A DNA stretch of 64,000 nt from Arion vulgaris (GCA_020796225.1 CM036759.1:124001-188000); one strand, 5' to 3'; numbered from the stretch's first letter, positions 10,632-20,035 are shown. Translations and numbers: made by a program. Notes: generated by a model not told the origin, from the sequence alone.

Positions 10632-11829
10632 ATGAGGGTAATGGCTGCGGCGGATTGTGAACAGCGCCATCTTTGTCTTTTATACCAGGGTCTGGTCCTT
10701 TCTGTGCTTGAGTATGCGCTGGCGATCCTGACTCTCAGTCATAGTCAGATAGAACGACTGGAAAGAATACAGAACGAGGCGATGCGCATTATACTTGGTT
10801 GCACTAAAGACACGTCGTGCAGGGCAATGCGCTATCTCCTTGACTATCCTACTATGGAGTATAGAATACTGATGAGCCGTCCACGAGCATACCTTCGAGT
10901 CAATGCTGACACACAACATCCTCTGCACTTGGAAATAAAGAGACAAAAGGAAATAGGTTAAAAAGAGGAAAATCTTGGATGGGTCAGGCCGAGGACTGTA
11001 TTGAACAGGTGTGTACACTTGAAGATATTGATCCCGGTGAAGAATGGATACCAGTGCCAACAGGAATCGCTACATCCTTTTCTATATGCATCATACTTGA
11101 TAAAAAATGCAGGCAACACAACCCAATTGTCGTGGAGGCAGAGGTTCAGGCATTGATTTCTGAGAACGCATCTGAGCATGATGTAATCATTTATACGGAT
11201 GGTTCGGTGATTCGACATGTGCGGAGCTCGTGGGCTTTCACTGCTCAGGTCAGAGGTGATGTTGTGAAGGAAGACAGTGGTGGTTTTGCCGTGACTACGA
11301 GCAGTCTCACTATGGAAATCATGGCGGTTACCAAAGCGATGATTTGGCTAGAATCACAGACTTTTATCCATGCATGTTTTCTCAGTGACTCAATGAGTAT
11401 GCTCAGGAAGATTGAAACAGGATGGGCTAGGAGACATTGGATAGAATCGCTGGGGAGGTCTAAGTTGACAAAGATCAGTTTTATTTTTTTGCCAGGGCAT
11501 GCAGGTGTAAGGGGAATGAACGTGCAGATAGGCTTGCAGGTATGGCTGCTGTCCAAAGCGGAGGAGCAATGGACCAGGCTGATATTATAAATTCCTTAAG
11601 GGAGAGAGGGCGTGTACATGATTCACGTAATAGCGGTGAATCCACAACACTAACCAGACTGCAAGAACTCAAAGTTAAGTGTGGTGTAGCTCGACAAGAA
11701 CGCTATGCTGGCAGACAAAGAAGAATTGTAAACCAACAAAGAACTGGTGTCGTTAGTGGCCACACGCTGATGGACATACTGAGGGAGAGATCGGAGCACT
11801 TATGGACTAATTTGTTCGACGTGCAGTGA
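10632..11829 (+). pseudogene. RT thumb - RNase H of LINE
   Basis: This is the best-preserved RNase H LINE C-terminus in the window. RT-tail motifs come first: LSVLEYALAILTLSHSQIERLERIQNEAMRIILG. The first frame ends at a stop near 10960, and the next opens at KSWMGQAED. RNase H follows with IIYTDGS (first Asp), TMEIMAVTKA (Glu), CFLSDSMSML (Asp) and FLPGHAGVRG (His). A one-base shift at the G-run near 11512 moves the reading to NERADRLAG and on to the natural stop at about 11827. One stop and one shift therefore separate it from an open frame. It is truncated at the 5' end, so not autonomous. Confidence 0.85.
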
Positions 11830-11862
11830 TGGTGATCCGACGACTAAACTAAACTAAACTAA
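10632..11862 (+). mobile_element. 5'-truncated RNase H LINE inserted in satellite
   Basis: The insert splits the 60-bp array. It ends in repeated ACTAA (four to five units at 11843-11862), and ACTCTAG borders both ends (10625-10631 and 11863-11869), a plausible 7-bp target duplication. The 3' tail of short repeats with no poly(A) marks the LINE 3' end, and the left end is a 5' truncation within the RT gene. Minus-strand copies of the same subgroup at 20600, 29985 and 55940 end in the complementary GGTTACTAAACTG. Confidence 0.88.
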
Positions 11863-12070
11863 ACTCTAGCCTGTAAGATATTCATTCATGATCACTATCT
11901 GTGACAAATGTTTCATGCAAGTACTCCAGCTTGTAAGATATTCATACATGATCACTATCTGAGACAAATGTTTCAAGCAAGTACTCCAGTCTGTAAGATA
12001 TTCATACATGATCACTATCTGAGACAAATGTTTCAAGCCGGTACTCTAGCCTGTAAGATATTCATACAAA
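11863..12070. repeat. 60-bp satellite array, right part
   Basis: Three and a half further units of the repeat at 9490-10631 follow directly after the LINE tail. Phase and variants match, showing one array interrupted by insertion. Confidence 0.95.
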
Positions 12071-12219
12071 TGAACTAGTCATAATTCATACATTTATTTA
12101 CACAATGAGATCAATAACAAAAAAAAGAAGAGATGGATTTCACTAGATTTTTGTTGACAAAATAAAAGCAAAACACTTGTGATTGGGAGGAATTTGGCAT
12201 CAAATATATCATGAGTAGG

Positions 12220-12610
12220 GATAGGAAGTCAGAGTTCTTATCAGATTAGGGATTTCTCTGATTAGAGTTCATATCAGACAGACTAGACAGTAATTGGTTC
12301 TGAAGCTTTAGATAAGATTGTTCTCTGATCAGAGTTCATATCAGACAGACTAGACAGTAATTGGTTCTGAAGCTTTAGATTAGATTGTTCTCTGATCAGA
12401 GTTCATATCAGACAGACTAGACAGTATTTGGTTCTGAAGCATTAGATTAGATTGTTCTTTGATCAGAGTTCATATCAGACAGACTAGACAGTAATTGGTT
12501 CTGAAGCATTAGATTAGAATGTTCTCTGATCAGAGTTCATATCAGACAGACTAGACAGTAATTGGTTCTGAAGCATTAGATTAGATTATTCTCTGATCTG
12601 AAATTAGCCA
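12220..12610. repeat. 67-bp tandem repeat, about 5.5 units
   Basis: The unit contains CTGATCAGAGTTCATATCAG, ACAGACTAGACAGTAATTGG and TTCTGAAGCTTTAGATTAGA. The landmark GAGTTCATATC recurs at 12265, 12332 and 12399, exactly 67 bp apart. Confidence 0.95.
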
Positions 12611-12633
12611 CTATTTGGTTTAGACAGTATTAG

Positions 12634-12821
12634 GAGCTTCTGGAAAAAACAAATGACCAAACGCAGGACTCGAACCACTTACCCTTATTTCTTATGGCAC
12701 CCATTTCCTAGCCCAGCAATATGAACACTTTTACTAACACAAGACGCGAGCTACTCAACAAGCTATGTTTGGTCATTTATATTTTCTGGAAGCCTGTAAC
12801 ACTTGTACATTGATCATATTC
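12634..12821. mobile_element. Fold-back element (copy 2)
   Basis: The left arm, with GGAAAAAACAAATGACCAAA and GGACTCGAACCAC, pairs with the right arm GTTTGGTCATTTATATTTTC at 12764-12797. The outer arm ACACTTGTACATTGATCAT matches the right end of copy 1. The left outer arm seen in copy 1 is missing here. Confidence 0.6.
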
Positions 12822-13500
12822 ATTGCTTCCCTTGAGGTTCTTACAACAACAAAAACTCATTATTCTCATCTTTAAACAGTATAATAATCAATTGTTGTTA
12901 TCAAGCTAGTTTGATCTGATCTGTCATGATCATGCTAGTTTGATTTCAGTAGAGGTCAATAATTCAACAAACAATATTATCATTGATATTTTCGTGATAA
13001 TCGACAATGTTTATAATTCGTTTCGCTTGATCAAGGTCATTTTTTTGGTCCGTCCGCTATGAATTCAGGCATAGTCATGCCATCTAATATTGCACATCTG
13101 ACTGGTTTTTGCATAGAGGTTTGCTTTCCTTATCACAAGTGTCCCTAGCCATTCAGGTGATCCTTAATCCGACTTCAGGAGGCAGAGAGGCACTGATAAT
13201 AAGGAAAGCAGTCCCTCTGCAAAAATCTGTCAAAAGAGCCATACTAGGCGCCCTGACTTTGCTTGAATTCATAGCAGGGGATTGCAGAAGAAATAGGGAA
13301 GGTAAACCAGGTCTACAAAATATTGTACTGAAAGCAAATGTGTCAACCAAATGACACATAAATCGCAGTTTTATTGTAGATCTTGACACTTGCTTTGTCA
13401 GTCTATGGACAAGAAAGAAAAAAACAAAAGAAGTACAGGTATCTGTCGTTGTGAGCTACCAGAATGCATTGGGAAACTAGCGATCCTTAAGACAAGCGAG
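12822..13500. other. Unassigned sequence
   Basis: A short plus frame at 13109-13354 (81 codons) has no motif I recognise. No splice or repeat structure supports it, so it is not called as a gene. Confidence 0.35.
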
Positions 13501-13990
13501 ATGTTGCCACTGGTAGACTGGTTGAGAGTTAAAATCCTACAGCAACATCACAATCATACTTGCCAGAATTTAGTTCAGGTAAAAGCGCCAGTCTACAAGA
13601 AACAAGAATGAGACACTGTGGTCTCAGAGCACACCTCAATAGAATGGGTCTCATGGACTTGACTGCGTGCACCTGTGGAGCACGAAAGCACATTTTGCCC
13701 CAACCTGAGCAGCTTGAGAATGGAAATCTAGCCAACGGAAACCACCCTTCAGAAAAAACTATTGGGTACCAGTGAAGACCTCAAGCGCACCACCCTGTTT
13801 ATGACATCTACTGGAGTAGTCGCATAGTAGAATTTGATGACAGAAGAAGTAGTTCAGGTAACCGGATACTTAATTGTCACATGTCCAATGTTGCCACTGG
13901 TAGACTGGTCGAACCACTACAACGATGTCACTAACATACTTGCCCCAATTTAGTTCAGGTCACCGGATACTTAATTGTCATATGTCCAAT
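13501..13990. repeat. 101-bp tandem duplication, first copy split by a LINE
   Basis: The block from ATGTTGCCACTGGTAGACTGG to TTTAGTTCAGGT followed by ACCGGATACTTAATTGTCA and ATGTCCAATG occurs twice. Copy 2 is continuous (13888-13990). Copy 1 is 13501-13581 plus 13861-13887, with a LINE fragment between. The duplicated block overlaps the end of the putative exon at 13964-14437. Confidence 0.8.
13582..13849 (+). mobile_element. RNase H LINE C-terminal stub with 11-bp TSD
   Basis: Perfect 11-bp repeats TAGTTCAGGTA flank the insert (13571-13581 and 13850-13860). The reading RHCGLRAHLNRMGLMDLTAC with CTCGARK matches the LRAHMFHKF...CPCN region at 4340-4400, and LLGTSEDLKRTTLFMTSTG in the next frame matches its C-terminal end. 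It is a very short 5'-truncated copy with one frame break. It gives the true 3' end of this subgroup near GATGACAGAAGAAG. Confidence 0.8.
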
Positions 13991-14437
13991 GCAAACTAAA
14001 CAGTCTGTTCCTGCAAAATCTGGAGAAATATACTTAACTGCCACGTCAACTGCTTTCTCCGCAATAACTAGCTCATCTGTTGTAAACTCTACACCCTGGG
14101 AAGTTAGGCTGAAGTTATCTCCCCCAGATTTCATGACATGGGGTATAATGATACTGTCGCTCAAATCATCAACTTTAGAGACTATCAAATTCATCATCTG
14201 TGCCGTGTCATCAAAACAACATGTGTGCTCATCAACATTCTGATGGTTATCATCATCACAATCATGAACTTTGCCTTGAATACTGTACTGATGCCTATCT
14301 ACAGTGATAAGTCGACCAATGAAGCCATCAGTATTGTCTAAACAACACATATAGGCCATGCCAGCTACATCCAGTTTTGTCATTGCTGTTCTATAAGTAG
14401 GTTGCTGCATAACATGGACAATATAGAAGTCAAATGT
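13964..14437 (-). CDS. Candidate coding exon of unknown gene
   Basis: The minus strand is open for 168 codons (13955-14461). A good 3' splice site, TTTAATATTACAG, precedes base 14437, and a possible donor CCG|GTGACC follows at 13964-13963. Read in that frame the exon is balanced in composition and has paired cysteines (MCCLDNTDG, HTCCFDDTAQ, DCLVCIGH) and a mixed hydrophobic-acidic pattern (IVSKVDDLSDSIIIPH). It has no run of repeats or transposon motif, unlike nearly everything else here. I do not recognise the family. The donor lies in the 101-bp tandem duplication, and the frame closes three codons after it. No partner exons were identified, so it could be an isolated exon or a relic. Confidence 0.45.
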
Positions 14438-14714
14438 CTGTAATATTAAACTACTTATCAATTCTATACAAAAATCAAAATGAACATCACTAGTTCATCA
14501 TCAACATCTTTTGATTGATTTAGACTGTTAGTTTTCTTCAATTATATCTATATGCTTTTCATTGCCTTGGTGTATTCTTTGACGATTTCCCATGGACTCT
14601 TGTTTTCGATCTGTCACTGCTTAACAAAGAGCCAGCAGGTTTCTGAAAAGTAAAGCAAAATCATGGAGAATTAATCAAGCAAACAAGAGGATCAATAGAA
14701 GTATCAGAGATCTT
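14438..14714. other. Unassigned sequence upstream of candidate exon
   Basis: It would be intron if the exon at 13964-14437 is real. Nothing else is recognised. Confidence 0.3.
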
Positions 14715-14960
14715 CTTTTAATGTTCCATATTGACCACTTGTTAAACCACTCTTTGTGATCTATATGTCATCCAAGTCAAAGAGCGATTGTATCTTATAC
14801 CAGTTATGCGCCTACAAGTAGGACAGTACATCCGATTCCTGTGACACTTTTTATTTACTAGGGTAGCTTTCCTAGGCCCTACCTCAGTCGATCTTATAAC
14901 ATGTCTTGTAGGCTGCTGTGTTACTATTATTTGCTCTCTTCGAGATCCAGCAACACCCAG
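14715..14960 (-). mobile_element. Interspersed repeat IR-1, copy 3
   Basis: The reverse complement carries the IR-1 order: CTACAAGACATGTTATAAG, CGACTGAGGTAGGGCC, TAGTAAATAAAAAG and GCGCATAACTGG. It abuts the left 194-bp direct repeat. Confidence 0.75.
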
Positions 14961-14962
14961 GC

Positions 14963-15156
14963 GGTATCAAAGATAAGGTTTTTCATAAGAATATTAATAA
15001 TCTCATCAACAAATACCAATAAGGAAGTGCATATTGAGAAAAGTAGACTGCACTCTGTACATTTTCTGTCACCGTTTAGGGTTACTCGAATATGCAGGAT
15101 AAAATATGTCCTGTGTGGTTTTTGGTGCGATGAAAAATAGAATAGCTGGCTCCTCT
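14963..15156. repeat. 194-bp direct repeat, left copy
   Basis: Identical over 194 bases to 16600-16793, compared base by base. It begins GGTATCAAAGATAAGG and ends TAGCTGGCTCCTCT. The two copies exactly flank the LINE at 15157-16599, so they look like an exceptionally long target-site duplication. Confidence 0.95.
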
Positions 15157-15181
15157 ACGCTTTAGCCTTTCGCCCTGGCGT

Positions 15182-15663
15182 TTAGGCAGCAACAAACGTA
15201 CACCATTCTTCCCTGTTCATGGCCTTCCTCTGTATTGTGTTCCAGCTATGATTCATTTCCTTCAGCTCTTGCTCTATCGTTCTCCTCCAGGTTGTCTTGG
15301 GTCTTCCACGCTTTCGCCTACCCTCTGGAGTCCATCTCAGTGCAGTTTTCGTGTCGGAGCCAGTCTCCATGCGCATCACATGTCCAATCCATCTCCAGCG
15401 TGTCTTCGGATGATAGTGCCCATATTCTCTTGTTGGCATCGTGCAAGCAATTCTTGATTCGAGATAGTAGTCGCCCAGTACACGCGTAAGATTTTTCGCA
15501 GACAAGTTGTATGAAAGGCGGAGAGTCTGGACATATCCTGTTCTGTCATTCTCCAGCATTCGTCCGATCCGTACAGCAAAGTTGACAGCACACAGCTGTT
15601 ATAGATACTAGTCTTGGTTCTGATGCTGTATTGGGCAGATTTCAAGGCGGTCTGAAGGGTCAT
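15182..15663 (-). pseudogene. LINE RT C-terminal region
   Basis: Two overlapping frames are read. 15663-15376 has SAQYSIRTKTSIYNSCVLST and LLYGSDECWRMTEQDMSRL. 15559-15182 has WRWIGHVMRMETGSDTKTAL, GRRKRGRPKTTWRRTIEQEL and MNREEWCTFVAA at the stop. They are one protein broken by a single-base shift around 15480. The segment is the usual post-palm tail of this LINE group; the upstream RT palm with the YADD box is deleted. Confidence 0.85.
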
Positions 15664-15683
15664 GAATGCACTGCGTGCTTTAC

Positions 15684-16441
15684 TCAGTCTGTTTTAATGT
15701 CAGATCCAGCGCCTCCTTCATTGCTAATAACACTTCCATAACGTTCCCCATTTTCGTTCATCATACCACATCCATATTTTCCCATAGTTCTATAACTATG
15801 CGTGTTGTCTTGTCCGACCTTCGCATTTAGATCTCCCATAACAATGATAACATCATGGGATGGTGACTTGTCTAATTCTGCTTGTAGGTTTTCGTAGTAC
15901 GAGTCTTTCTTTGTATCTTCGCTATCATTAGTTGGCGCATAGCATTGTAGGATTGTGATGTTTGTATGCTTCCCCTTTAGTCTGATCTTAATCAAGCGGC
16001 TGCTGATAGGTTTCCATTCTAACAGACACTTTTCCACGCCCTTTCTTAGGATTACTGCTACTCCTTCATGGTGTAGGTCATCGTCTCGTCCAGAAAAAGG
16101 ACTGTTTCACCTGTTGCAGTGGTACTTCTTCCATTTCCTGTCCATCTGCTCTCGCTAACCCCTAGGATATGTAGATTATATCTTCTCATTTCTGCTGTTA
16201 TTTGTGATAGTTTTCCGGTTTCGTACATTGTTCTTACATTCCAGCATCCAATTCTGGTCTTGGTTTTGGCATTCAGGACTTCCGTCCTCATGAAAGTAGC
16301 TTCCTTTCGGCTTTCACCACTTCCAGTCATGTGAGTCAATGACTCTGGTAGCCCTTCATGCCCGTAGATAGGTTGTATGTTTGTTGTTGTTTCCGTAACT
16401 TTAATTTTTTTAAAGGATGGGATCGTTAGTCCCAAGCCCAA
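15684..16441 (-). pseudogene. LINE AP-like endonuclease domain
   Basis: The first frame (16441-16058) starts MGLGLTIPSF and carries the endonuclease opening IGCWNVRTMYETGKLSQ and then LGVSESRWTGNG. After a stop the reading resumes at 16037 with LEWKPISSRLIKIRLKGK, LQCYAPTNDSEDTKKDSYY and IIVMGDLNAKVG, the catalytic Asn/Asp motifs of the APE-type fold. The usual SDH motif should come later but is lost. After NENGER the frame jumps to YGSVISNEGGAGSDIKTD, which belongs to the RT tail (LGS-SNEGGA). The junction therefore marks an internal deletion near 15750. Confidence 0.85.
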
Positions 16442-16599
16442 CCCCCAACCTGGAGGACCAGGAGACCATGCTTCGTCTGTCCCTCTTCAGTGACCTTTCC
16501 GGCTTGGGTAACCCTTCCGGGAACATAAGTTCCACCGTCATAGCTCACTGTATCATTGGAGCACAAGCCTCCCCACCACTACAAGGTAATGGCCTCATG

Positions 16600-16793
16600 G
16601 GTATCAAAGATAAGGTTTTTCATAAGAATATTAATAATCTCATCAACAAATACCAATAAGGAAGTGCATATTGAGAAAAGTAGACTGCACTCTGTACATT
16701 TTCTGTCACCGTTTAGGGTTACTCGAATATGCAGGATAAAATATGTCCTGTGTGGTTTTTGGTGCGATGAAAAATAGAATAGCTGGCTCCTCT
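16600..16793. repeat. 194-bp direct repeat, right copy
   Basis: Perfect copy of 14963-15156 on the other side of the LINE. It is preceded by CCTCATGG, the LINE's own 5' end in complement, and followed by CATGATGTAAAATACG. Confidence 0.95.
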
Positions 16794-16976
16794 CATGATG
16801 TAAAATACGATCAAGTGGGGATGCGACCAGCGACCCCACACTGTGCAAACAGCTACAGAAAAAACAAAACTGCTCATTTAAATGCAACTTTTGTTGTCTC
16901 TGTCTTATGTTCCCTTGGTCACACTGAAGACTGATGATAAAGTGTATATATTGCGACCTATTTTCTCTGAATATAA

Positions 16977-17146
16977 GTGTCTCCAAAACAGTTGTTTATG
17001 TCAGGAGGTAACACAACAAATATCACTTTAAATGGCAACCATCCAACACCAGTTCAAAAATTCTGCTATCTTGGGTCCATGGTCACTGCCAGCCTTTCTC
17101 TTGATGAAGAAATCAACACTTGTATAGGGAGTGTGGCTACTACATT
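16977..17146 (+). pseudogene. LINE RT tail, 5' part before hAT-2
   Basis: The frame reads ITLNGNHPTPVQKFCYLGSM, then TASLSLDEEINTCIGSVATT, the LGS and DEEI motifs that follow the RT thumb. It is cut at 17147 by hAT-2 and resumes at 20375 with FGKLSKRAWDNTKL. The related copy at 51235-51695 shows this stretch uninterrupted. Confidence 0.8.
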
Positions 17147-17583
17147 CACTGGCGTAGCTAGAGTAAACGTCACCCGGGGCGGTCCGTTAAAATGTCACCC
17201 CAGTGACCCCACACGACCCTATGCTGAATGGTTAGGTGTAGCTAAATTTTCATACATACTCTACCTCTAGGCTCTACTTTACTCTACTGACCGGTACGTT
17301 ACTGCTTACATGTATGATCCAAGACAAAATCCGAATCCAATACCACAAAACAAATAGTTCAAATCCAAAGATTTTAAAATGCAACTGTTCACTTTCAGAA
17401 CATCTAAATGCAAAAACACGGCAATGCACAGACCAAAAGAATGTCCTTCGACACTATAGTCCTAGAAGGAATGTCTTCTTGTTTTCATTGTGGCAAACAG
17501 GTCAATGAAATCGTCAAAATATATTTGTCTTGTAAGCTCGTGTTCAATGGACAGAACAGCCAGATCCGACAATCTCGACTGGC

Positions 17584-17874
17584 TCATGGTTGACGGAGGT
17601 AATTTTTTATAAGTTTCATTTTGGAGAAACTTCTTTCACACGATGCCACAGAAACACATATTGTCAGAAAGAATCTTAGAGTCAGCGTAAGATATGGCAA
17701 TGATTCAACAAAGTCCCACTTGATGATAAACCGTAGGAATTGCAGTACAGTCCAGTGCTTGGCTTCCTCCAAGTTTATTTCGGCTGCTTGTAGGTGTCGC
17801 ATTAAACGTGGTATTTCTAGACAAAGGTCTTCTTCAGACAGCTCATCATACGGCTGTGGCGTATTTCTAGACAA
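17584..17874 (-). pseudogene. hAT transposase C-terminal dimerisation domain
   Basis: The frame reads YDELSEEDLCLEIPRLMRHL, then LEEAKHWTVLQFLRFI, SLPYLTLTLRFFLTICVSVA and SCERSFSKMKLIKNYLRQP. The last block is the hallmark hAT dimerisation motif, of the type in ZMYM1-like transposases, where it holds the dimer together. The product ends at about 17595. Its N-terminal side runs into the 53-bp array, whose unit is made of the codons for TAVYDELSEEDLCLEIR, so this piece is no longer joined in frame to the upstream piece. Confidence 0.88.
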
Positions 17875-19329
17875 AGGTCTTCTTCAGACAGCTCATCATA
17901 CACGGCTGTGAGCGTATTTCTAGACAAAGGTCTTCTTCAGACAGCTCATCATACACGGCTGTGAGCGTATTTCTAGACAAAGATCTTCTTCAGACAGCTC
18001 ATCATACGGCTGTGGCGTATTTCTAGACAAAGGTCTTCTTCAGACAGCTCATCATACACGGCTGTGAGCGTATTTCTAGACAAAGGTCTTCTTCAGACAG
18101 CTCATCATACAAGGCTGTGAGCGTATTTCTAGACAAAGGTCTTCTTCAGAAGCTCATCATCACGGCTGTGAGCGTATTTCTAGACAAAGGTCTTATTCAG
18201 ACAGCTCATCATACACGGCTGTGAGCGTATTTCTAGACAAAGGTCTTCTTCAGACAGCTCATCATACACGGCTGTGAGCGTATTTCTAGACAAAGGTCTT
18301 CTTCAGACAGCTCATCATACAAGGCTGTGAGCGTATTTCTAGACAAAGGTCTTCTTCAGACAGCTCATCATCACGGCTGTGGCGTATTTCTAGACAAAGG
18401 TCTTCTTCAGACAGCTCATCATACACGGCTGTGAGCGTATTTCTAGACAAAGGTCTTCTTCAGACAGCTCATCATACACGGCTGTGAGCGTATTTCTAGA
18501 CAAAGGTCTTCTTCAGACAGCTCATCATCACGGCTGTGGCGTATTTCTAGACAAAGGTCTTCTTCAGACAGCTCATCATACACGGCTGTGAGCGTATTTC
18601 TAGACAAAGGTCTTCTTCAGACAGCTCATCATACACGGCTGTGAGCGTATTTCTAGACAAAGGTCTTCTTCAGACAGTTCATCATACACGACTGTGAGCG
18701 TATTTCTAGACAAAGGTCTTCTTCAGACAGCTCATCATACGGCTGTGGCGTATTTCTAGACAAAGGTCTTCTTCAGACAGCTCATCATAACGGCTGTGAG
18801 CGTATTTCTAGACAAAGGTCTTCTTCAGACAGCTCATCATACACGGCTGTGAGCGTATTTCTAGACAAAGGTCTTCTTCAGACAGCTCATCATACAAGGC
18901 TGTGAGCGTATTTCTAGACAAAGGTCTTCTTCAGACAGCTCATCATACACGGCTGTGAGCGTATTTCTAGACAAAGGTCTTCTTCAGACAGCTCATCATA
19001 CAAGGCTGTAGGCGTATTTCTAGACAAAGGTCTTCTTCAGACAGCTCATCATACACGGCTGTGAGCGTATTTCTAGACAAAGGTCTTCTTCAGACAGCTC
19101 ATCATACAAGGCTGTGAGCGTATTTCTAGACAAAGGTCTTCTTCAGACAGCTCATCATACACGGCTGTGAGCGTATTTCTAGACAAAGGTCTTCTTCAGA
19201 CAGCTCATCATACAAGGCTGTGAGCGTATTTCTAGACAAAGGTCTTCTTCAGACAGCTCATCATACAAGGCTGTAGCGTATTTCTAGACAAAGGTCTTCT
19301 TCAGACAGCTCATCATACACGGCTGTGAG
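17811..19329. repeat. 53-bp minisatellite born from transposase coding sequence
   Basis: About 28 tandem copies of a unit from GCGTATTTCTAGACAAAGG through CTTCTTCAGACAGCTCATCA to TACACGGCTGTGA. In reverse complement it spells TAVYDELSEEDLCLEIR, which is the junction sequence of the two flanking transposase pieces. Most units are 53 bp, some 48-51 (ATACGGCTGTGGCG variants). As 53 is not a multiple of 3, each unit shifts frame and the transposase is destroyed. Confidence 0.95.
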
Positions 19330-19334
19330 CTTGG

Positions 19335-19671
19335 TAACCGACAACTGTATTTCTTTGTCGTTGGCACAAATAATATGGTCTGGCTGAACGGCAGAAAAAG
19401 TCAGCAAAATGTCATTCACTGCCTTTCCTCTCGTATCTAACTCCATATGAAAACGGTCCAGACACTCTAACATTGCTCTCTTGGTCTCCTGCTGCAATGA
19501 CAATCCAGCATCTCTTGTTTCCTCTCCTGGTAATCTTCTCTTTCTTATGATTCTTTTCTCTGTAGGGATATCAAGTTCTTCACATTTCGCAAGTGCCTGC
19601 TGGACGGCATTGTCAACAACCTTAAATCGCTGCTCTTCCAAAAGACCTTGAGAGCCCTTAGTTTGTTGCAA
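19335..19671 (-). pseudogene. hAT transposase central part
   Basis: The frame begins MQQTKGSQGLLEEQRFKVVD and continues through ALAKCEELDIPTEKRIIRKR, ETKRAMLECLDRFHMELDTR and GKAVNDILLTFSAV to IQLSVTKLTAVYDELSEEDL, where it enters the minisatellite. The content fits the helical region before the dimerisation domain of ZMYM1-like hAT transposases. The N-terminal zinc-finger and catalytic parts are not seen in the 700 bp to the right, so the gene is both truncated and split. Confidence 0.8.
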
Positions 19672-19879
19672 CCATGTCCACAGTAATACATGGTGTTTGC
19701 ATGTACTTCTGTGCTAAGTCGACTTCTTGTAAAACGTCACCCCAGAAAAACAAGAACCTTGTTATCAGATATTAAGTTATTTTTATTTATATTTTATTTT
19801 CTGCTTTTTAGTCCATTAGCAAAAGGAGATTTTAAAAAAGTTCTTTTATTTATATTTTACTTTCTGTTTTTAGTCCTAT

Positions 19880-20035
19880 AAATTTGACGAAAATTTCATA
19901 AATGTCTATTGTAGTTTGTAAATGGTAAACAACTGCTTTGTCAAATGTACATCCTTGCATCTTGCGGACTGTACATGCCCAGCATAATATCAATGGAAGC
20001 TGTCGTCTTTCGACAGCTTCCATTGATATTATGCT
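19880..20035 (-). pseudogene. PIF1/Helitron-type helicase scrap
   Basis: The minus-strand reading ERRQLPLILCWACTVRKMQG followed by CTFDKAVVYH matches the last helicase motif of PIF1-like proteins (pattern PLxLAWAxTxHKxQGxTxDKAVV) found in Helitrons and host PIF1. Only about 35 residues remain. It sits at the right end of hAT-2 and is overlapped by the 25-bp hairpin. Confidence 0.6.
19981..20035. repeat. Perfect 25-bp inverted repeat with 5-nt loop
   Basis: Arms 19981-20005 and 20011-20035 are exact reverse complements around the loop TCTTT. The arm AGCATAATATCAATGGAAGC continues TGTCG. The transcript would form an uninterrupted 25-bp stem. Confidence 0.95.

Larger units (their letters stand above)
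15157..16599 (-). mobile_element. Internally deleted endonuclease/RT LINE
   Basis: 1443 bp lies between identical 194-bp direct repeats. On the minus strand it has a 5' UTR (16599-16442), an endonuclease frame, a join directly to the RT C-terminus, and a short 3' UTR. Fingers and palm of the RT are missing, so it must have moved with enzyme supplied by an intact relative or have lost the RT after insertion. The identical flanks say the insertion is young. Confidence 0.88.

Noticed and set aside
13109..13354. 81-codon plus frame
   Set aside because: Open in a plausible way, but no motif, no partner exon and an overlapping minus frame. Not supported.
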